Part shown: positions 31,960-43,934 of the stretch, in pieces
Layout: each line of letters starts with the position of its first letter
Position numbering within the stretch: the first letter of the stretch is position 1
Assembly: GCA_029532415.1 (NCBI GenBank)
Contig: JAQOTA010000045.1
Span: forward strand, 124,001-188,000
Length of the DNA: 64,000 nt
Direction: 5' to 3'
From: Marasmius tenuissimus
Taxonomy: Eukaryota > Basidiomycota > Agaricomycetes > Agaricales > Marasmiaceae
Made by a program: the position numbers and the translations under genes
Notes under the pieces: model-generated
The model's database searches: none
What the model saw: the letters and a program-made list of their open reading frames with translations, nothing else
What the model was told of the DNA's origin: nothing

Positions 31960-32935
31960 TTCTATGCCAGTTGCTACTGTTTTTCTTCTAGATCGTCGAG
32001 CGTCGATCAATATTGGTGACTGGTACGTCTATTGGTGCGACGGCCTTGGGTGAATACAGGTCGGGGACAGGTCAAGGAAGGACTTGCTCATGCTAGTTGA
32101 CGCCTGAGATTTTTCAGTTTGGATGGTCCGCTATCGGTCTCGATACACTGTTTCCTCAATCTAAGACTGGCAAAAGCGGAACAAGATCAAGTGGTGAGTG
32201 GACCACCTTGAAACAGAGGTGGATTGTCGAGAACGCGGGTGTTAGAGAAAGACCCGCGTCTAACAAGCGCTCACAACATCGAACTCGGACCGTCATCAAC
32301 AAACACAACCATCAACGTCGTTTCACCAGCCTCAAACATCTCCAAGCCAGCCAACCAGCAAAATTACCATCGACGTGCAAATTCGACCAAACAGACGAGA
32401 CAGATCGCTCTTCAACCGAGTCCCAACATCTTCCCCCCATCCTGCCGCTCGCGTTAGTCCGATCTATGGCAGTTGGATCCACGTCGACGACAACAACTCC
32501 GCTCCTGCATCGAGTCACTCAAATGCCTGCGTGGGCGTCTCTGAAATTGTCATGTTCGCAAATGAATTTTGCCTCGGAATTGGAGGAGCACCACCGACAC
32601 CCAGTGGTTGAAAGAGAGCGGATGTCGAAGGCGCGGTGCGGTTTGGGGTCAAATTGATCTAGGTGTGTTTTTTCATTGACCATCTAGGGCTTGATTTGTT
32701 GATCTTGCCTTTGCAGCTTCCCTCGGAGACTCTCCTCCCATCACCGGCTCGACTCCCCGTGTTCGCTCGTTCTCTCCCCTTCCAGCCCGTTACATCTATC
32801 AATCAATCTTGAACATCGCGGCCCACCACCCATCCCCAACCCCTTCTTCAACACTCTCGCATCTCAATCAAAACATGATTTAACATCGCCTCCTCCTCCA
32901 ACTCCCTCCACCTACTTTTCAAGGGCCATTCATTC
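31960..32935 (+). promoter_or_regulatory. M module copy 7, RPB2-type flank of pseudogene P3
   Basis: It is very close to M1: AGAACGCGGGTGTTAGAGAA (32,230), CGTCATCAACAAACACAACC (32,291), CGTCGACGACAACAACTCCG (32,481) and, after an insertion of about 310 nt, CCATCCCCAACCCCTTCTTC (32,832) and ACACTCTCGCATCTCAATCA, which match 4,052-4,090. The flank therefore belonged to an RPB2 copy whose 5' coding half is gone. Confidence 0.5.
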
Positions 32936-33555
32936 CCGCTCCAATCCAATTCTCACACCCACATACATGAGTGTCCCCCTCCTATTCTCCAACCGTCCAA
33001 CTGTACGGTCACTCCCAACTCGACGCTCATCTAACCCGATTCCAACACTTCGTCGATTGTGAAGCTCTCTACCCCTTCGGAAGTTCCCGCCTTTGAAACC
33101 CATATCCCTTCTTGGCGTGCTCACTCGAGATGCGTTTGGGTAGATATTGGGTAAGACTGACCAAACCCTCTGCATCGACCCTTCCCTTTCACACTCGGAA
33201 CGGGAATTTTTCCTACCCACATCCAACACCTCTCTCGAGATGCAGATAACACGCGGCCAAATGAACGTCCATGGCTACTTGATGCATCGAGATACTGCAT
33301 CGGCTTTCTACTATTATTGGATGGGCAGGTTGAAACGCGATGTCGGCAGGAGCGTACAGGCACCGATTTACAATACCTGGCTATCAGGGGGCGATTCAGT
33401 TGGGCTGGAAGGATCTGGGGAGAGTCCTGTCGTCGTGCTTCGGCTTGGAGAGGTTCTCAGAGTACGGAATCATCGCAACGAACCTGTACGTCCGACCAAC
33501 TTGATATCTCCTATTTTTCTCTGGGGTACTCAACGCGTTCTCTAGGTTCCCTTGA
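32936..33555 (+). other. Unrecognised insert replacing the 5' half of RPB2 copy P3
   Basis: Where RPB2 exons 1 to about 6 should be, there is unrelated sequence with a 132-codon open frame (33,147-33,545; a plausible ATG gives MQITRGQMNVHGYLMHRDT). The frame runs into what looks like a donor (GTACGTCC at about 33,486) and an acceptor (TTCTCTAG near 33,545). I do not recognise the product. It may be an exon of a foreign gene joined to RPB2 by a deletion or recombination junction near 33,555. Confidence 0.35.
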
Positions 33556-35757
33556 GTCGGCCTGCTGAATTTGCAACAAGCGGACTACCGGCTTATGGCC
33601 TCATCAAGAACCTCGCCCTCATGTCCTACATCTCTGCTGGGTCGTACTCTGCACCCGTCATCGAGTTTTCGAAGGATTGGGGCCTGGAGTCGTTGGAGGA
33701 GAACGCACATTCATCGACGCCGTGTAACAAGGTATTCGTGAATGGTGTGTGGTTGGGTGCAGGATATTCAAGAGAGAGTTGTGGCTGTACACGAGCGCTG
33801 GACGGGTTTACAGACCGGTGTTCATTGTCGAGAATCAACAACTTCTGCTTCAGAAGAAGCATATACGCCGACGATGGATAGCCAATGGACAAAACGATGA
33901 AGGAGCGGAATACAAGTGGGAGGAACTGATGAAGGGAGGCACTGCCGAGCTGCTGGAAGCTGAGTAGGAGGAGACTGTCATGATTTCGATGACACCGGAG
34001 GATCTCGAGAGCCCGTGGCTGCAGTCGCAAGGTATCGTTCCTCGCCAACAATGGAGATTTCGACCCGGCTGCTCATTTGAAAGCGGGGATCAATGCTCAC
34101 ACTCGGACCTATCGCGAGATTCGCCCGAGTATGATCCTCGGTCCTTGTGCCAGTATCATTCTTTTGCCGGATCACAATCAGGTAAGAAACTATCGTGGCT
34201 GTCTGGTCGATTTACTGACTCGAATTTCTAGTCACCTCGTAACACCTGGCAATCCGCTATGGGCAAGCAAGCGATGGGTATCTTCCTCGCCAACTTCCTC
34301 ATTCGCATGGGCACTATGGCGAGCATCCTTTACTTTCCTCAAAAACCTCTGGCGACAATGCGCTCCATGGAATATCTCAGGTTCCGAGAGTTGCACGCCG
34401 GTCAAAACGCCATTGTCGCCAGTCTCTGTTACGGTGGTTATAACCAGGAAGACTCTGTCATTATGAACCAAAGCTCTATCGCTTGGGGGTCTTTCCCGAA
34501 GCATCTACTACCATGGACCTCGAGAGGAAGGGCGGCGTTCAGCAGTTGGAGGAGTTCGAGAAGCCGTTGCGGGAGAACACCTTGCGTATGAAGCATGGGA
34601 CGTACGACAAACTCGAAGACGATGGGTTGATCGCTCCCGGTACGGATGTTCGTGGTGAAGACATTATCATCGGGAAAATGGCTCCCATCCCTCCGGATAG
34701 TGAGGAGTTAGGCCAACGTACGCGGACACATTCGAGGAGAGATGTCTCGACGCCTCTCAAGAGCACGGAGAGTGGTCTCGTCGACCAAGTCTTGATCACG
34801 ACGAACTCTGAGGGCCAGAAGTTCGTGAAGGTTCGGGTTCGTTCGACGCGTATCCCTCAGATCGGAGACAAGTTCTCTTCGAGACATGGGCAGAAGGGGA
34901 CGATTGGGATCACGTATAGGCAGGAGGATATGCCTTTCACGGCGGATCTTATTACCAACCCTCACGCCATTCCTTCTCGTATGACAATCGGACACTCGGT
35001 CGAGTGTTTGTTGTCCAAGGTGGCGACTTTGATTGGGAATGAAGGTGACGCGACACCTTTCACTGATCTCACTGTCGAAGCGGTGTCCATGTTCCTACGG
35101 CAAAAGGGATACCAATCTCGTGGTTTGGAGGTCATGTACCACGGACACACCGGGCGAAAGCTACAAGCACAAGTCTATCTAGGACCGACATACTACCAAC
35201 GATTGAAGCACATGGTAGACGACAAGATCCATTCACGAGCGAGAGGTCGGGTGCAGATTCTTACGAGGCAACCTGTGGAAGGGTCGTAGTCGTGATGGTG
35301 GACTTCGGTTCGGAGAGATGGAACGTGATTGTACGATATCTCATGGGATTGCTGGGTTTTTGAAGGAGCGGTTGTTTGAGGCTAGTGATGCGTACCGGTT
35401 GCATGTGTGTGATATGTGGGTGTTGTTGTTCGTCTTTGTGGGATGGTTTGTTTGACGTATGTTGCTGTAGCTGTGGGCTGACTGCGATTGCGAACCTGAT
35501 GCGTGACACTCGCTTTCTTCATTATCCTTTGCTGACGCAGTGTGTAGAAAAATCAAAACTTCGAGTGTCGTGCTTGCAGAAACAAGACCGCCGTTTCGCA
35601 ATTATACATTTCTTTCGCTGCGAAGTTGCTGTTCCAGGTAGGTTTATCCAGCTATCACTCCCTGTATCTCCGTCTCAAAAAACTGGCTTTCAGGAACTAC
35701 AAAACATGAACATCGCGGCTCGTCTGTATACTGTTTCCTCAGGACGGACACGGGACT
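33556..35757 (+). pseudogene. RPB2 pseudogene P3 (5'-truncated)
   Basis: Homology to RPB2 begins at about the [20 protein letters not shown] segment (here degraded to [19 protein letters not shown]) and continues to the C-terminus. Lesions are a deletion after VNGVW that joins to the later [10 protein letters not shown] segment out of frame, a TAG at about 33,965, a deletion near 34,480 that removes part of [13 protein letters not shown], an in-frame loss of EGITPD near 34,945, and a one-base insertion at about 35,281. Introns are retained (GTAAGAAAC at about 34,182; the clamp introns near 35,415 and 35,500). From 34,520 to 35,280 the sequence is still highly similar to P1, so this copy is younger than P2. 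Confidence 0.9.
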
Positions 35758-36159
35758 AAGGTCTTCGTACCTAAGTATCTACTATTTGTTGAGCGTTAAG
35801 TATGTGTAGAATATGGAGGGTGCTTCACGGCGAAGTGTTCGTTCGAACTTCCTTTCTCATTTCCATCCGAAACGAGCTAATGAAAGCTTGTATGACGCCG
35901 GGATTGGTCTCTAATGGGAGAATATAACATGGGACCTCCGCTCTCGGGCAAGTCAGGCCCCTCCAGATTGAGAAGGCGGGCTTGGCGATGAACCCAAATC
36001 TCTGTTCACGTACAGGTTAAGCTGAGAAGTCTTCGTCGTTCTCTTTCTCGAGACGTTCCACTAAGGGATGGTCACCTGCGGACCTCCCCAACTCTCTGCC
36101 AATTTACATTCTTTGAGCTGTCTGGCATGAACCGATGTTGGCAAGCAGTAGGTCTAAGA
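35758..36159. repeat. RPB2 3' flank (module F), copy 5
   Basis: GGTCTTCGTACCTAAGTATC directly after the terminal codon matches the P1 flank at 8,329, and AGAATATGGAGGGTGCTTCA corresponds to 8,372. No U element follows; the flank passes straight into M8, as P1's flank passes into M2. No coding feature is seen. Confidence 0.5.
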
Positions 36160-36906
36160 GTGTGACAGTTGGGTGAATGTAGGACGTTGGGTGGTTCAAG
36201 GAGAAAGACTCGCGGCGCATCTAACAAGCGGCCAAGCGCTCACAGCCTCGAATTCGGACCATCATCAGCAATTAACGACCAAAGGCGATGCACATTCCTG
36301 GTCCATCTCTCCCAATGCCACGAAGTGGATGATATCTATACCTTCATACCAATGAACCGGTAAAAGCTGCCATCGACTCGAACGTGCAGTTTGAGCGAGC
36401 GGTTAAGAGGACGTGAAGAGCATGTGAGTTGACATGAATCATGAGACTGCGTTGAACGAGTCGGTAATACTAATAGCCTAACTACGGTACTGCCCTCCGA
36501 GTCCTCCCATCGAGTCGCCGCTCTCGTTGTCTGATCTATGGTAGTCGGATCTCTGAATCGTCGTCGACGACACCGCCTCCGCCCCTATACTGAATCCTAT
36601 CAATGACTGTGTGGGCGATTCTTGAGCTTGACCAGCCCGACAAGTGACTTCACCCCTCCTCGAAATCCTCCTCACAACATCTACGCCGTCAAACCGTGTC
36701 AACCAGCCAGCATTCACTTGGATAAAGTCGATTTTCCCATCCTCTTCTCCCTTCCTCCCAGCCTTCATCAACTTCCCCTCCCCCCTCCTCCTCGTAACAG
36801 TCTCTGTCTTTTCCAAACATCGTTCTCCCGTCCACCACGCTTCGAAGGCTTCGTAGTCAACCATCCCCGAAATTTCTGCCTGTTTGGCATATTCGACGCC
36901 GTGGTC
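36160..36906 (+). promoter_or_regulatory. M module copy 8, 5' flank of NACHT gene N3
   Basis: It has the M landmarks GCATCTAACAAGCGGCCAAG (about 36,217), GGACCATCATCAGCAATTAA, the TCGTCGACGACACCGCCTCC block near 36,561 and the leader TTTCTGCCTGTTTGGCATAT, ending just before the N3 ATG. It resembles M2 more than M1 in the downstream half (GTGTGGGCGATTCTTGA at 36,610). Confidence 0.55.
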
Positions 36907-39638
36907 ATGAGCACGGGCATACAAAACTACCAAAGCAGCTCGGGTCTGCAGAACAACAACAACGCTGCCGGCACCCAGAGCATCAGCTTCGTGAATAGCT
37001 TCAACACAGCTGCCTCCCATCGTAAGTCGCTGGTTTTTTGTTCGTCAAACGCGGAGATAACGTTGGCTCTGTCGCCACAGCACTCAAAACTCTCTGGGAT
37101 GCACTTGCGGGCGTTGGAGCTTCACACAATGCAGAGCAGCAATATTCACGGGGTGAATGTCTTCCTGGAACTCGCGAGGAAGTCCTCAAAATTATATGGA
37201 AGTGGATCTTGGCCAAAGGGAAAGGGCCTCCTGTGTGCTGGCTCTCAGGAACTGCAGGCGTCGGGAAAACCGCCATCGCCATGACTGTCGCCAAAAGGGC
37301 TGAAGAGGAAGGCCGTCTGGTCTCCTCATTCTTCTTCTTTCGATCCGACCCAAGACGGAACAACCCTTCAGCTCTTGTGCTCACCATTGCACACGGTCTT
37401 GTCGTAACGAATCCGTCTTGCCGGGATTTGATCAACCAGAGAATTACAAAGGACCCGATGATACTTGAAGCTCGAATGGAGGAACAATTTCGAGAACTCG
37501 TCATGGAGCCGTATGGAACCCATGCACTTGTGCTACCCCAGAAACCATCCCTCCGCCAGAAATGGTCGGGGCGTATGCAGAAATTTCTGAGGAAGCTTTC
37601 GCTCACAGGAACAAAGGGTCCCAAGCTGGTTCTCATAGATGGCCTAGATGAATGCGGCGACGAGCAAACCCAGCAACGCATTCTCTCCATGATTCAATCC
37701 GCGTTCCTCGCCTCCCCCAATTTTCCATTGCGCTTCCTGATCTGCAGTCGACCAGAAGCGTGGTTCCAGGAAGCATTTGCCGACGATTCACTCTCTAGAC
37801 TATCGAAGTCTATCCCGTTGACCAATGACTTCAAACCCGCTGAAGACATCATGAAGTACTACCGCCACCAATTTCGAGAGATAGTCAGAAGCCCCAAGTA
37901 CAAACAAGTCCGGTTCCCAGATCCCTGGCCTACGGAGGAGGTCCTCGAAACTTTAGTCGACAAATCATGCAGCCAATTTGTCTATGCGGCAACTGTTTCC
38001 AGGTTCATAGCACACGCTAACAAACATCCGATGGAACAGATTCGTCTCGTTCTCGATGGCACTTCGAATATCAAACCAGGAACATCACCCTATCAACAGC
38101 TCGACGTGCTGTACGATATCATTCTCACAGTCAATCCCGACCCTGACGGAACTCGCCCCATCCTCGCGGCCATCATTGTTCTTTCATCAGAGGGAATCCT
38201 GGACCCAACCCCAGCAAATATTGAGTGCTTGCTAGGTCTGCGCTCGGGACAAGCGGCTCTGGGATTACGGGGAATGCACTCGGTGTTGAACATTGGTGGT
38301 TGGAACGATGTGATTTCCATGCACCACACATCATTCAGGGACTATCTGGTTGACCAAAACAGGTCACGCAGTTTCCACATCGACATTGGCTCCCAGAAGG
38401 ATGTTCTCGCGCGGCAGTGGCTCCAGAACCTGACGACCGATAAAGTGCGAACTTACAGGTGCGAAGACCTTTATCTTCTATTTCACTCTCGCGTCCACTA
38501 AACCTCTTACTTGCCTGGATAGTCCCAGTCAACTCTATTCTGATGAAACCAAGGCCTTCTTTGAACAATGGATCAGGTTCTGCCCATCGATTTTTAAACC
38601 GTCTCGGGCTCTATTGGTTGACCTGTGGAATGTTGACCTTGCCTTCACACATCAGAGGAGTGATTACTATGGCTGGAATCTATTTCAGGACCTGGTATCA
38701 TGGGTGAGGAAGTATGTGAGTTTGGCTGACTGCTTGTCCTCCCTGCACCTGCTTATTTGCTTATGCATATCTATGACCAGGATGGCTCTGGAATCTGTGA
38801 AAACAAAGACAAGAAGGAGACAGCAGAAAATCACTCAAAGGTCGGTGAAAATGCACATCTCAAGGCCAACAGCTATTCATCTTACAACAACGGCCGAGGT
38901 GAGGTCGAAGCTCACAACCACAAGATGGCTGAGGAAGGGGATGGTTTCGATCTTGTGGAGGGTCTCATCCACAAATTACAGAACCGCCCCAGGTGTTTTC
39001 ATCTTGTATGCCCTCCAGGCGTTATTCCACGAAAGGGCGTCGTGCATTGGCTCGTTCGTCGTGCGTCTGGATGTCCATTTATAATCGACCGGGTTGAATC
39101 AGAACCCAGTGATGTCGACGATGTGCGCCTCACAGACTGCCACTGTGATCTCTCTGGAGGGAGGGAGTCGAGTGATCCAGAGCACCTTGCGTACCGGGAA
39201 GCTTGTAGGCAGCTTGTCGAGGCTTACGTCTCCCTTTTTGAGGAGCTTGCCCAGAGTGGTGCGGAAGAAGACAACACCATAACTGGCTTGAGGTGCTGCT
39301 TTATGAACATGGTGGCCTCATCACTACTCGAACACTGTTGTCTTGATCAGGAGCTGCTTTTGCTCTGCCGGATGTTTTTTGGGCTCGCGAAAGGCTGTTC
39401 GTTGATGTACATCGGTTCACGTGAGGGAAAGGAAGGAAGGAAGAATATGCTTGGGTGGATTGAGGTAAGCATGATCTGTATGGGTTCTGATTTCCCCTCA
39501 TCCCTGGATTGTACTACAACTGATGGTTTTCTCCTTTGACAGACCTTCCCAGATAAATTCACTGGAGAAGGCAAAGCCTTGAAAGCACAGGTTTGTGCTT
39601 TGCCTTGGAAGAAGTGGGTACGAGGTCGGATACTTTAG
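36907..39638 (+). CDS. NACHT-domain NLR-like protein N3 (no minisatellite)
   Basis: Intact paralogue of about 815 residues in five exons. Exon 1 (ATG 36907) reads LQNNNNAAGTQSISFVNSFN. The NACHT core has Walker A GTAGVGKT, FFFRSDPRRNN, Walker B LVLIDGLDECGD, ICSRPEAW and HHTSFRDYLVD. Between Walker A and B only one copy of the LPQKPSLRQ unit is present, so this is probably the ancestral form of the domain. Introns lie at about 37,022-37,080, 38,459-38,521, 38,704-38,780 and 39,464-39,541. The last carries an in-frame TGA, proving that the equivalent open segment in N1 is an intron. The C-terminus is shorter (WVRGRIL-stop). Promoter module M8 lies immediately upstream. Confidence 0.9.
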
Positions 39639-40403
39639 GCTCAAGCAAATGGCATGGCATACAACCCGAACAATTTGGACAGCTCGGACAATTGCAACAT
39701 TTCACATGAGCTGTAGATTGGTTTGGCAGGATGGTATGAGCCCCAAGCAGTATACATGATTTTCGAAGCGAGTTTTGTCGCCGACTCCCTCCTCGATAGC
39801 TACTCTCTCACCTTTGTTATCCTTTTTCTGGTCAACAATAACATCACTTCTCCCGGCAGTATGCAGTACGACCCAGCACATGATACGTGTTGTCTCTAGT
39901 GTCGTCGAGTGAAATGCCACACGTTGTTCGTTACATTACATGGATCATCAATACCTTGCGAGCATCTACAAGCTGCTTCTACGCGCAAGAAAAGAAGAGG
40001 AAGAATGGATGTAGATCAAGTAAACAAAATAACAAAGAAAACTGCCTTGGATCATTCAACGAGAGACTTCGCGAATACAGAGGCTACGCGACAAGCGCGC
40101 GGAAGATATTGGTACTTGTAAAGGCTGGACACACAATACTGCCGTGAATATTAGCCCAAGCCTAAGGTGTGAGGACGAGAGGAACGGCGAGTGGAGAAAT
40201 CCATGTAATGAGCTTGAAGGGCCTTGTCGTTTTGACTTGACTGATTTGCAGAGGAGGAGAAGGATTTGACGAGATGGGCCTGATGATAGGAGGATGGTAG
40301 TGTGAGGGGCATACGTGAACGCCTCGTTGTCAGGCATTGCTGGACCTGCATGATTCCGAGTCCTGACGGGCCCGTCAAAGTTGGGTAGGAAGACTGACTA
40401 CGA
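39639..40403. other. Intergenic region between N3 and the P-loop gene
   Basis: The first 250 nt contain a weak match to the 3' flank of N1 and N2 (CTCCTCGATAGCTACTCTCT at about 39,788). This marks the right-hand end of the array. The rest shows only short frames on either strand, none convincing. Two convergent 3' UTRs are the simplest reading. Confidence 0.4.
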
Positions 40404-43121
40404 TTAGCGAGAACCGGCTGGCGGCAAGGGAACCATCGGTACAAGGTTCGACATTATGCACTTCAAAATTTCCTCCGATTTGTAGGTTTTCGTGGATCCC
40501 CGGATTGTATCCATATCGAGGAGGGCTATTGGCGACATCGGATCGAGAGGCAAATCCAGTACGTCGAGGGCCTCCGAGAACGACACCAGAACACGAAGGA
40601 CTCCGAGTTCCCCAGCATTGCGAGACAGCTTGGGAAGTGACTTGAGGGCCTTCTCAACCTTTGAACTCTGCTGAAAAAAACCATTCAGTCACTATAACGA
40701 ACGGTATGCGATGGGGTCTCACGATTTCTCCGAACATGTTATGGGGGTGACAAGCTCCAGCGGCAGCTCTCATCCTCTCGTCAAGCCCGGTATCTTCCCC
40801 CTCAGCACTGGGCGAGACGACATTGAGAAATACCCAAACCCTCTCTTCTTGCGTGAGTTTGAGTGTGAACATTAGAATTGCCGTTCCGTCGTCGGGAACG
40901 TGCACACAGAACGTGGTCGCTCGGGATCTCAGCCACTTGAGAACATCCTCCGGGGTACGAGTCCATGTCGCGATACGTTGGGAGAAATCCCTCGAGTACG
41001 CCAGCGCCGCTTCCCGGCGACCACAGCAGGTACGCTCCGTGAATACTAGGGAAGGTTTAGTGTTCCACCAAGCATTGCTGGGTCGGGATGTTGTGAAGAT
41101 CTCACTGAAGGTTCGTCCATGTGAAGAGTCGAGTGCCGAAGCGACACAGAGAGCCGAATAAGCAGCGGAATGGCGAGGACGAAGCGTTGTTACGAATATA
41201 CGTTTGCAGAGGTAATCACAATCGACGATGGACCGGTCTGACTCGGCAACGAAGAAGAGTCCGCCTCCAGCCAACAAGATAGGTTCATCAATGGTGATGA
41301 CGTTGCACCGAGTATCTGTGAACCGTCCATAAAAGTTTGAAATGACAGATTCTGCGTCCCGGTCTTTTGGAAAGGTAGCAAAGCTATCGCCCCGGAGAAG
41401 AACCGAAAGCAGCGCTTCGTGCATGTAGCATGCAGCCTCTGACGGACCTGCGGAGTACGTCAAGTTCACATCCGAGATAGAGACGTTCAGAAGATGACAT
41501 ACAGATCTGGAAATGGAAATCAAACTGATGGAAGGGCATTCTCTGCCGGTACTTGTTATATCCAGTCTCTAGTGACCAGTAGTTCTTTCCGGCAAGAACG
41601 TGCACGTAGGCATCGAGTTGCTGTCGAGGATGCCGAAACTGTGTTTCAAGTAACTGTCCAATAAAGAACGCGGTTAAGGAGTATCTGCAAATCAACTGGG
41701 TGACTAGCGGTGCATTGGCGAAGAATTTTGACGTACCTGCCTCGAAGCCTGTCCCACATATATTTGACCAATTGGTCTCGAGACTCCATAGGAGGCAGAT
41801 AGTGTCGCACATATTCCCCATACCTGACTTCGTCGTCAAAAGCCCCAGTGTTGGATGACCACACCCAGTCGTCCCATTCGTGAGGGTCGTCGAAATGCAG
41901 AGCGGAGATTCGTGACCCAGCAACCACGAATGCGAACGGAAACCGGGATGCCTCCAAGCGCTTTCTCCAGATCCTAATGATGACTTTCAGGACGGAGTAG
42001 TGTTTTCCGTTTCGCCAGAAGGCATACTGTAAATTGTCCATCGCAATCTCCGCCTGGTCGACAACAACAAAGAGGGGGTGATGCGGCTCAATGTTGAGGT
42101 GTGTAGATATATCCTGTAGCGTCTGAACGATCCCCTCACCAAGAATATTGGAGGCTTCCGCTGGGGGAAGTGCCGCGAATTTGTCATATAGCTGGTCAAA
42201 TCTCAGATCGATGCTCGAGGGATATCGAAGCTGCACTTCTAGCCATAGCTTTCTCCAGTTGATGTCGACATTCTCAGGCTTAGGTGTCCTTGAAACTGCC
42301 TCGAGGAATGTCTTGAGGGCAAGGAGACGAATCAGCAGCAATGAACCGAAGGCGATATCAGCTAAAACAAGGTTGTTGGCGGACATGGCGCGCTTTGTGG
42401 TCTCATCTAAATCAGAAGAAACGTGCGGTGTGAAGCCCTTCCTGTCGCGGAGTCTTGTCCTGATGGTGCCATATAGGTCTTGGATACCGAAGGCCCCTGG
42501 TCGAGCCCAAATGGTGAAGTATAGAGCCCAATTTTTGCAACAGCCTTCGTACATCTGTCGAGTCTTCCCAGAACCTGAGACGTTGACGAGGAAACTGTAT
42601 GGAAAGCGATGGTTGAGTATTGTCAGTACCTGAGTATTTGCATTTAGTCTATGACGCACGTATTCCTCCCGCTGAAGGTATCGTCCAGCCGTTGTCTCAA
42701 CACCGGATCCCTTGAAAACGACCCCAGCTCATGTACAGACATCGGCGCGTCGGGATAGAGTTTGAAAGGGATATGGGGTAACTTGAGAGCTTGTACGTGG
42801 TCTTCCACCTCCGCAACTCTCGCAACAACTACCCTGCCTTCTAATACTGGTGGTGATTTCCAATACTCTTGGGGCTCTCCGTGCAACGACTTCTGTAAAT
42901 GTTTTGATTCTCGAAACCTCGTTAGCATTTCGGTGATTTGGGGAGAGTTGGATAAAAGGGTCCAAGTGAGAGGAGAGGCAGAGGGGAACACGATGGTTAA
43001 AGGGCTCTCAATAGGACAGCGAGAAGGGGAGTAGTGAGCACGGACGCCGAGGAGGGGCAACCTGGCGAAAGGACCATCAATCGAACAGAGAGGACCGTAT
43101 CAAACAATTGGATCACTCACT
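40404..43121 (-). CDS. P-loop NTPase of the fungal Crinkler/RHS-like type (5' end uncertain)
   Basis: The visible exons, read on the minus strand, are 43,061-42,660, 42,594-41,737, 41,684-41,503, 41,447-41,106, 41,045-40,723 and 40,670-40,404, about 790 codons joined in phase. The first splice restores GRNTFLVNVSGSGKTR, a Walker A motif. FVVVDQAEIAMDN is the likely Walker B, and FAFVVAGSRIS follows it. This arrangement is typical of large proteins common in mushroom-forming fungi that have been compared with Crinkler and RHS effectors; the nuclease or effector activity is inferred. A further exon ending at 43,121 (LKSSQAGS) is likely, but a stop lies upstream of it in frame. One possible start is ATG at 43,353-43,355 joined by an intron. 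Confidence 0.65.
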
Positions 43122-43492
43122 GGCTGCCTGCCTGTGAGCTCTTGAGGTATACGTTGAGGTCTCAGGGGATGAGAGGGTTCGTGAATTCGTTGGCCACAAG
43201 TTCTACGCCGCGGCCAACACCCGGACCGCCACTTTTCTCTATCACCTGATCATGATCGAAAATCGCGCACATGCCCTCTCTGTAACTAGGCAGGCTGAGC
43301 CTAATCCACTCCCGATCTGATACTTACAGCCCTTTGCGAAAAGGTTGGCACACATTTCGCAGGTTGTAGATACAGAAAAATGAAATTGGTGAAAGTAGAC
43401 GGCAGCTCCACCCATTCGGTCGATGTTTCGGACATTTCACGGGAGGGATTGAGGCGCGTTTCGAGGGGTGGTCATAGGTAACTGTGGCATCG

Positions 43493-43570
43493 GAGATGTT
43501 TGATATGGATTCAGAGGTGTTTGGAGTGGACTCGGAGATGTTTGGTGTGGACTCGGAGGTGTTTGAAGCG
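43493..43570 (+). repeat. Short tandem repeat
   Basis: Three to four imperfect units of about 24 nt of the form GGAGATGTTTGGTGTGGACTC. In the + frame they read MFGVDSEVFG, but the surrounding frame is not convincing as a gene and lies in the intergenic space upstream of the P-loop gene. Confidence 0.75.
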
Positions 43571-43934
43571 GGTTTACTGTCGCTCGTATCTCTTCCCCTC
43601 GTTCAACCCTTCTCGATTTATTTTTCTATATATCTCATCTTTCCAGCTTGTGCCATCCCTTTCGCAGAGGGCTGTAATACAATCAGTCGAGTTCACGAAC
43701 TGGCTGAATCGATGGTCTCAATGAATATGCCGCCGGTCGTTTGTTCGTGCCATGGATGTGGAACAGACTGAGCCTGACTGGAGGATGTTAGTATCTTCTA
43801 GCTATTATGCGTATGTTACAGTCTAGTAAAGTATCAACGCCACCACACGTTCAAATAAATAAATCCCGTGTCGTTGGCGGATCCAAGAGATACCAGGCTA
43901 ACGAGTGCTCTCCCTTCGGCACGCCAATTTGAGA

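Noticed and set aside
1..39640. Retrotransposon or LTR origin of the array
   Set aside because: No reverse transcriptase, integrase, terminal repeats or target duplications were seen, and the RPB2 copies retain introns.
43484..43771. A 95-codon + strand frame with the short tandem repeat
   Set aside because: The repeat alone accounts for the open frame. There is no family resemblance and no gene-like neighbourhood.
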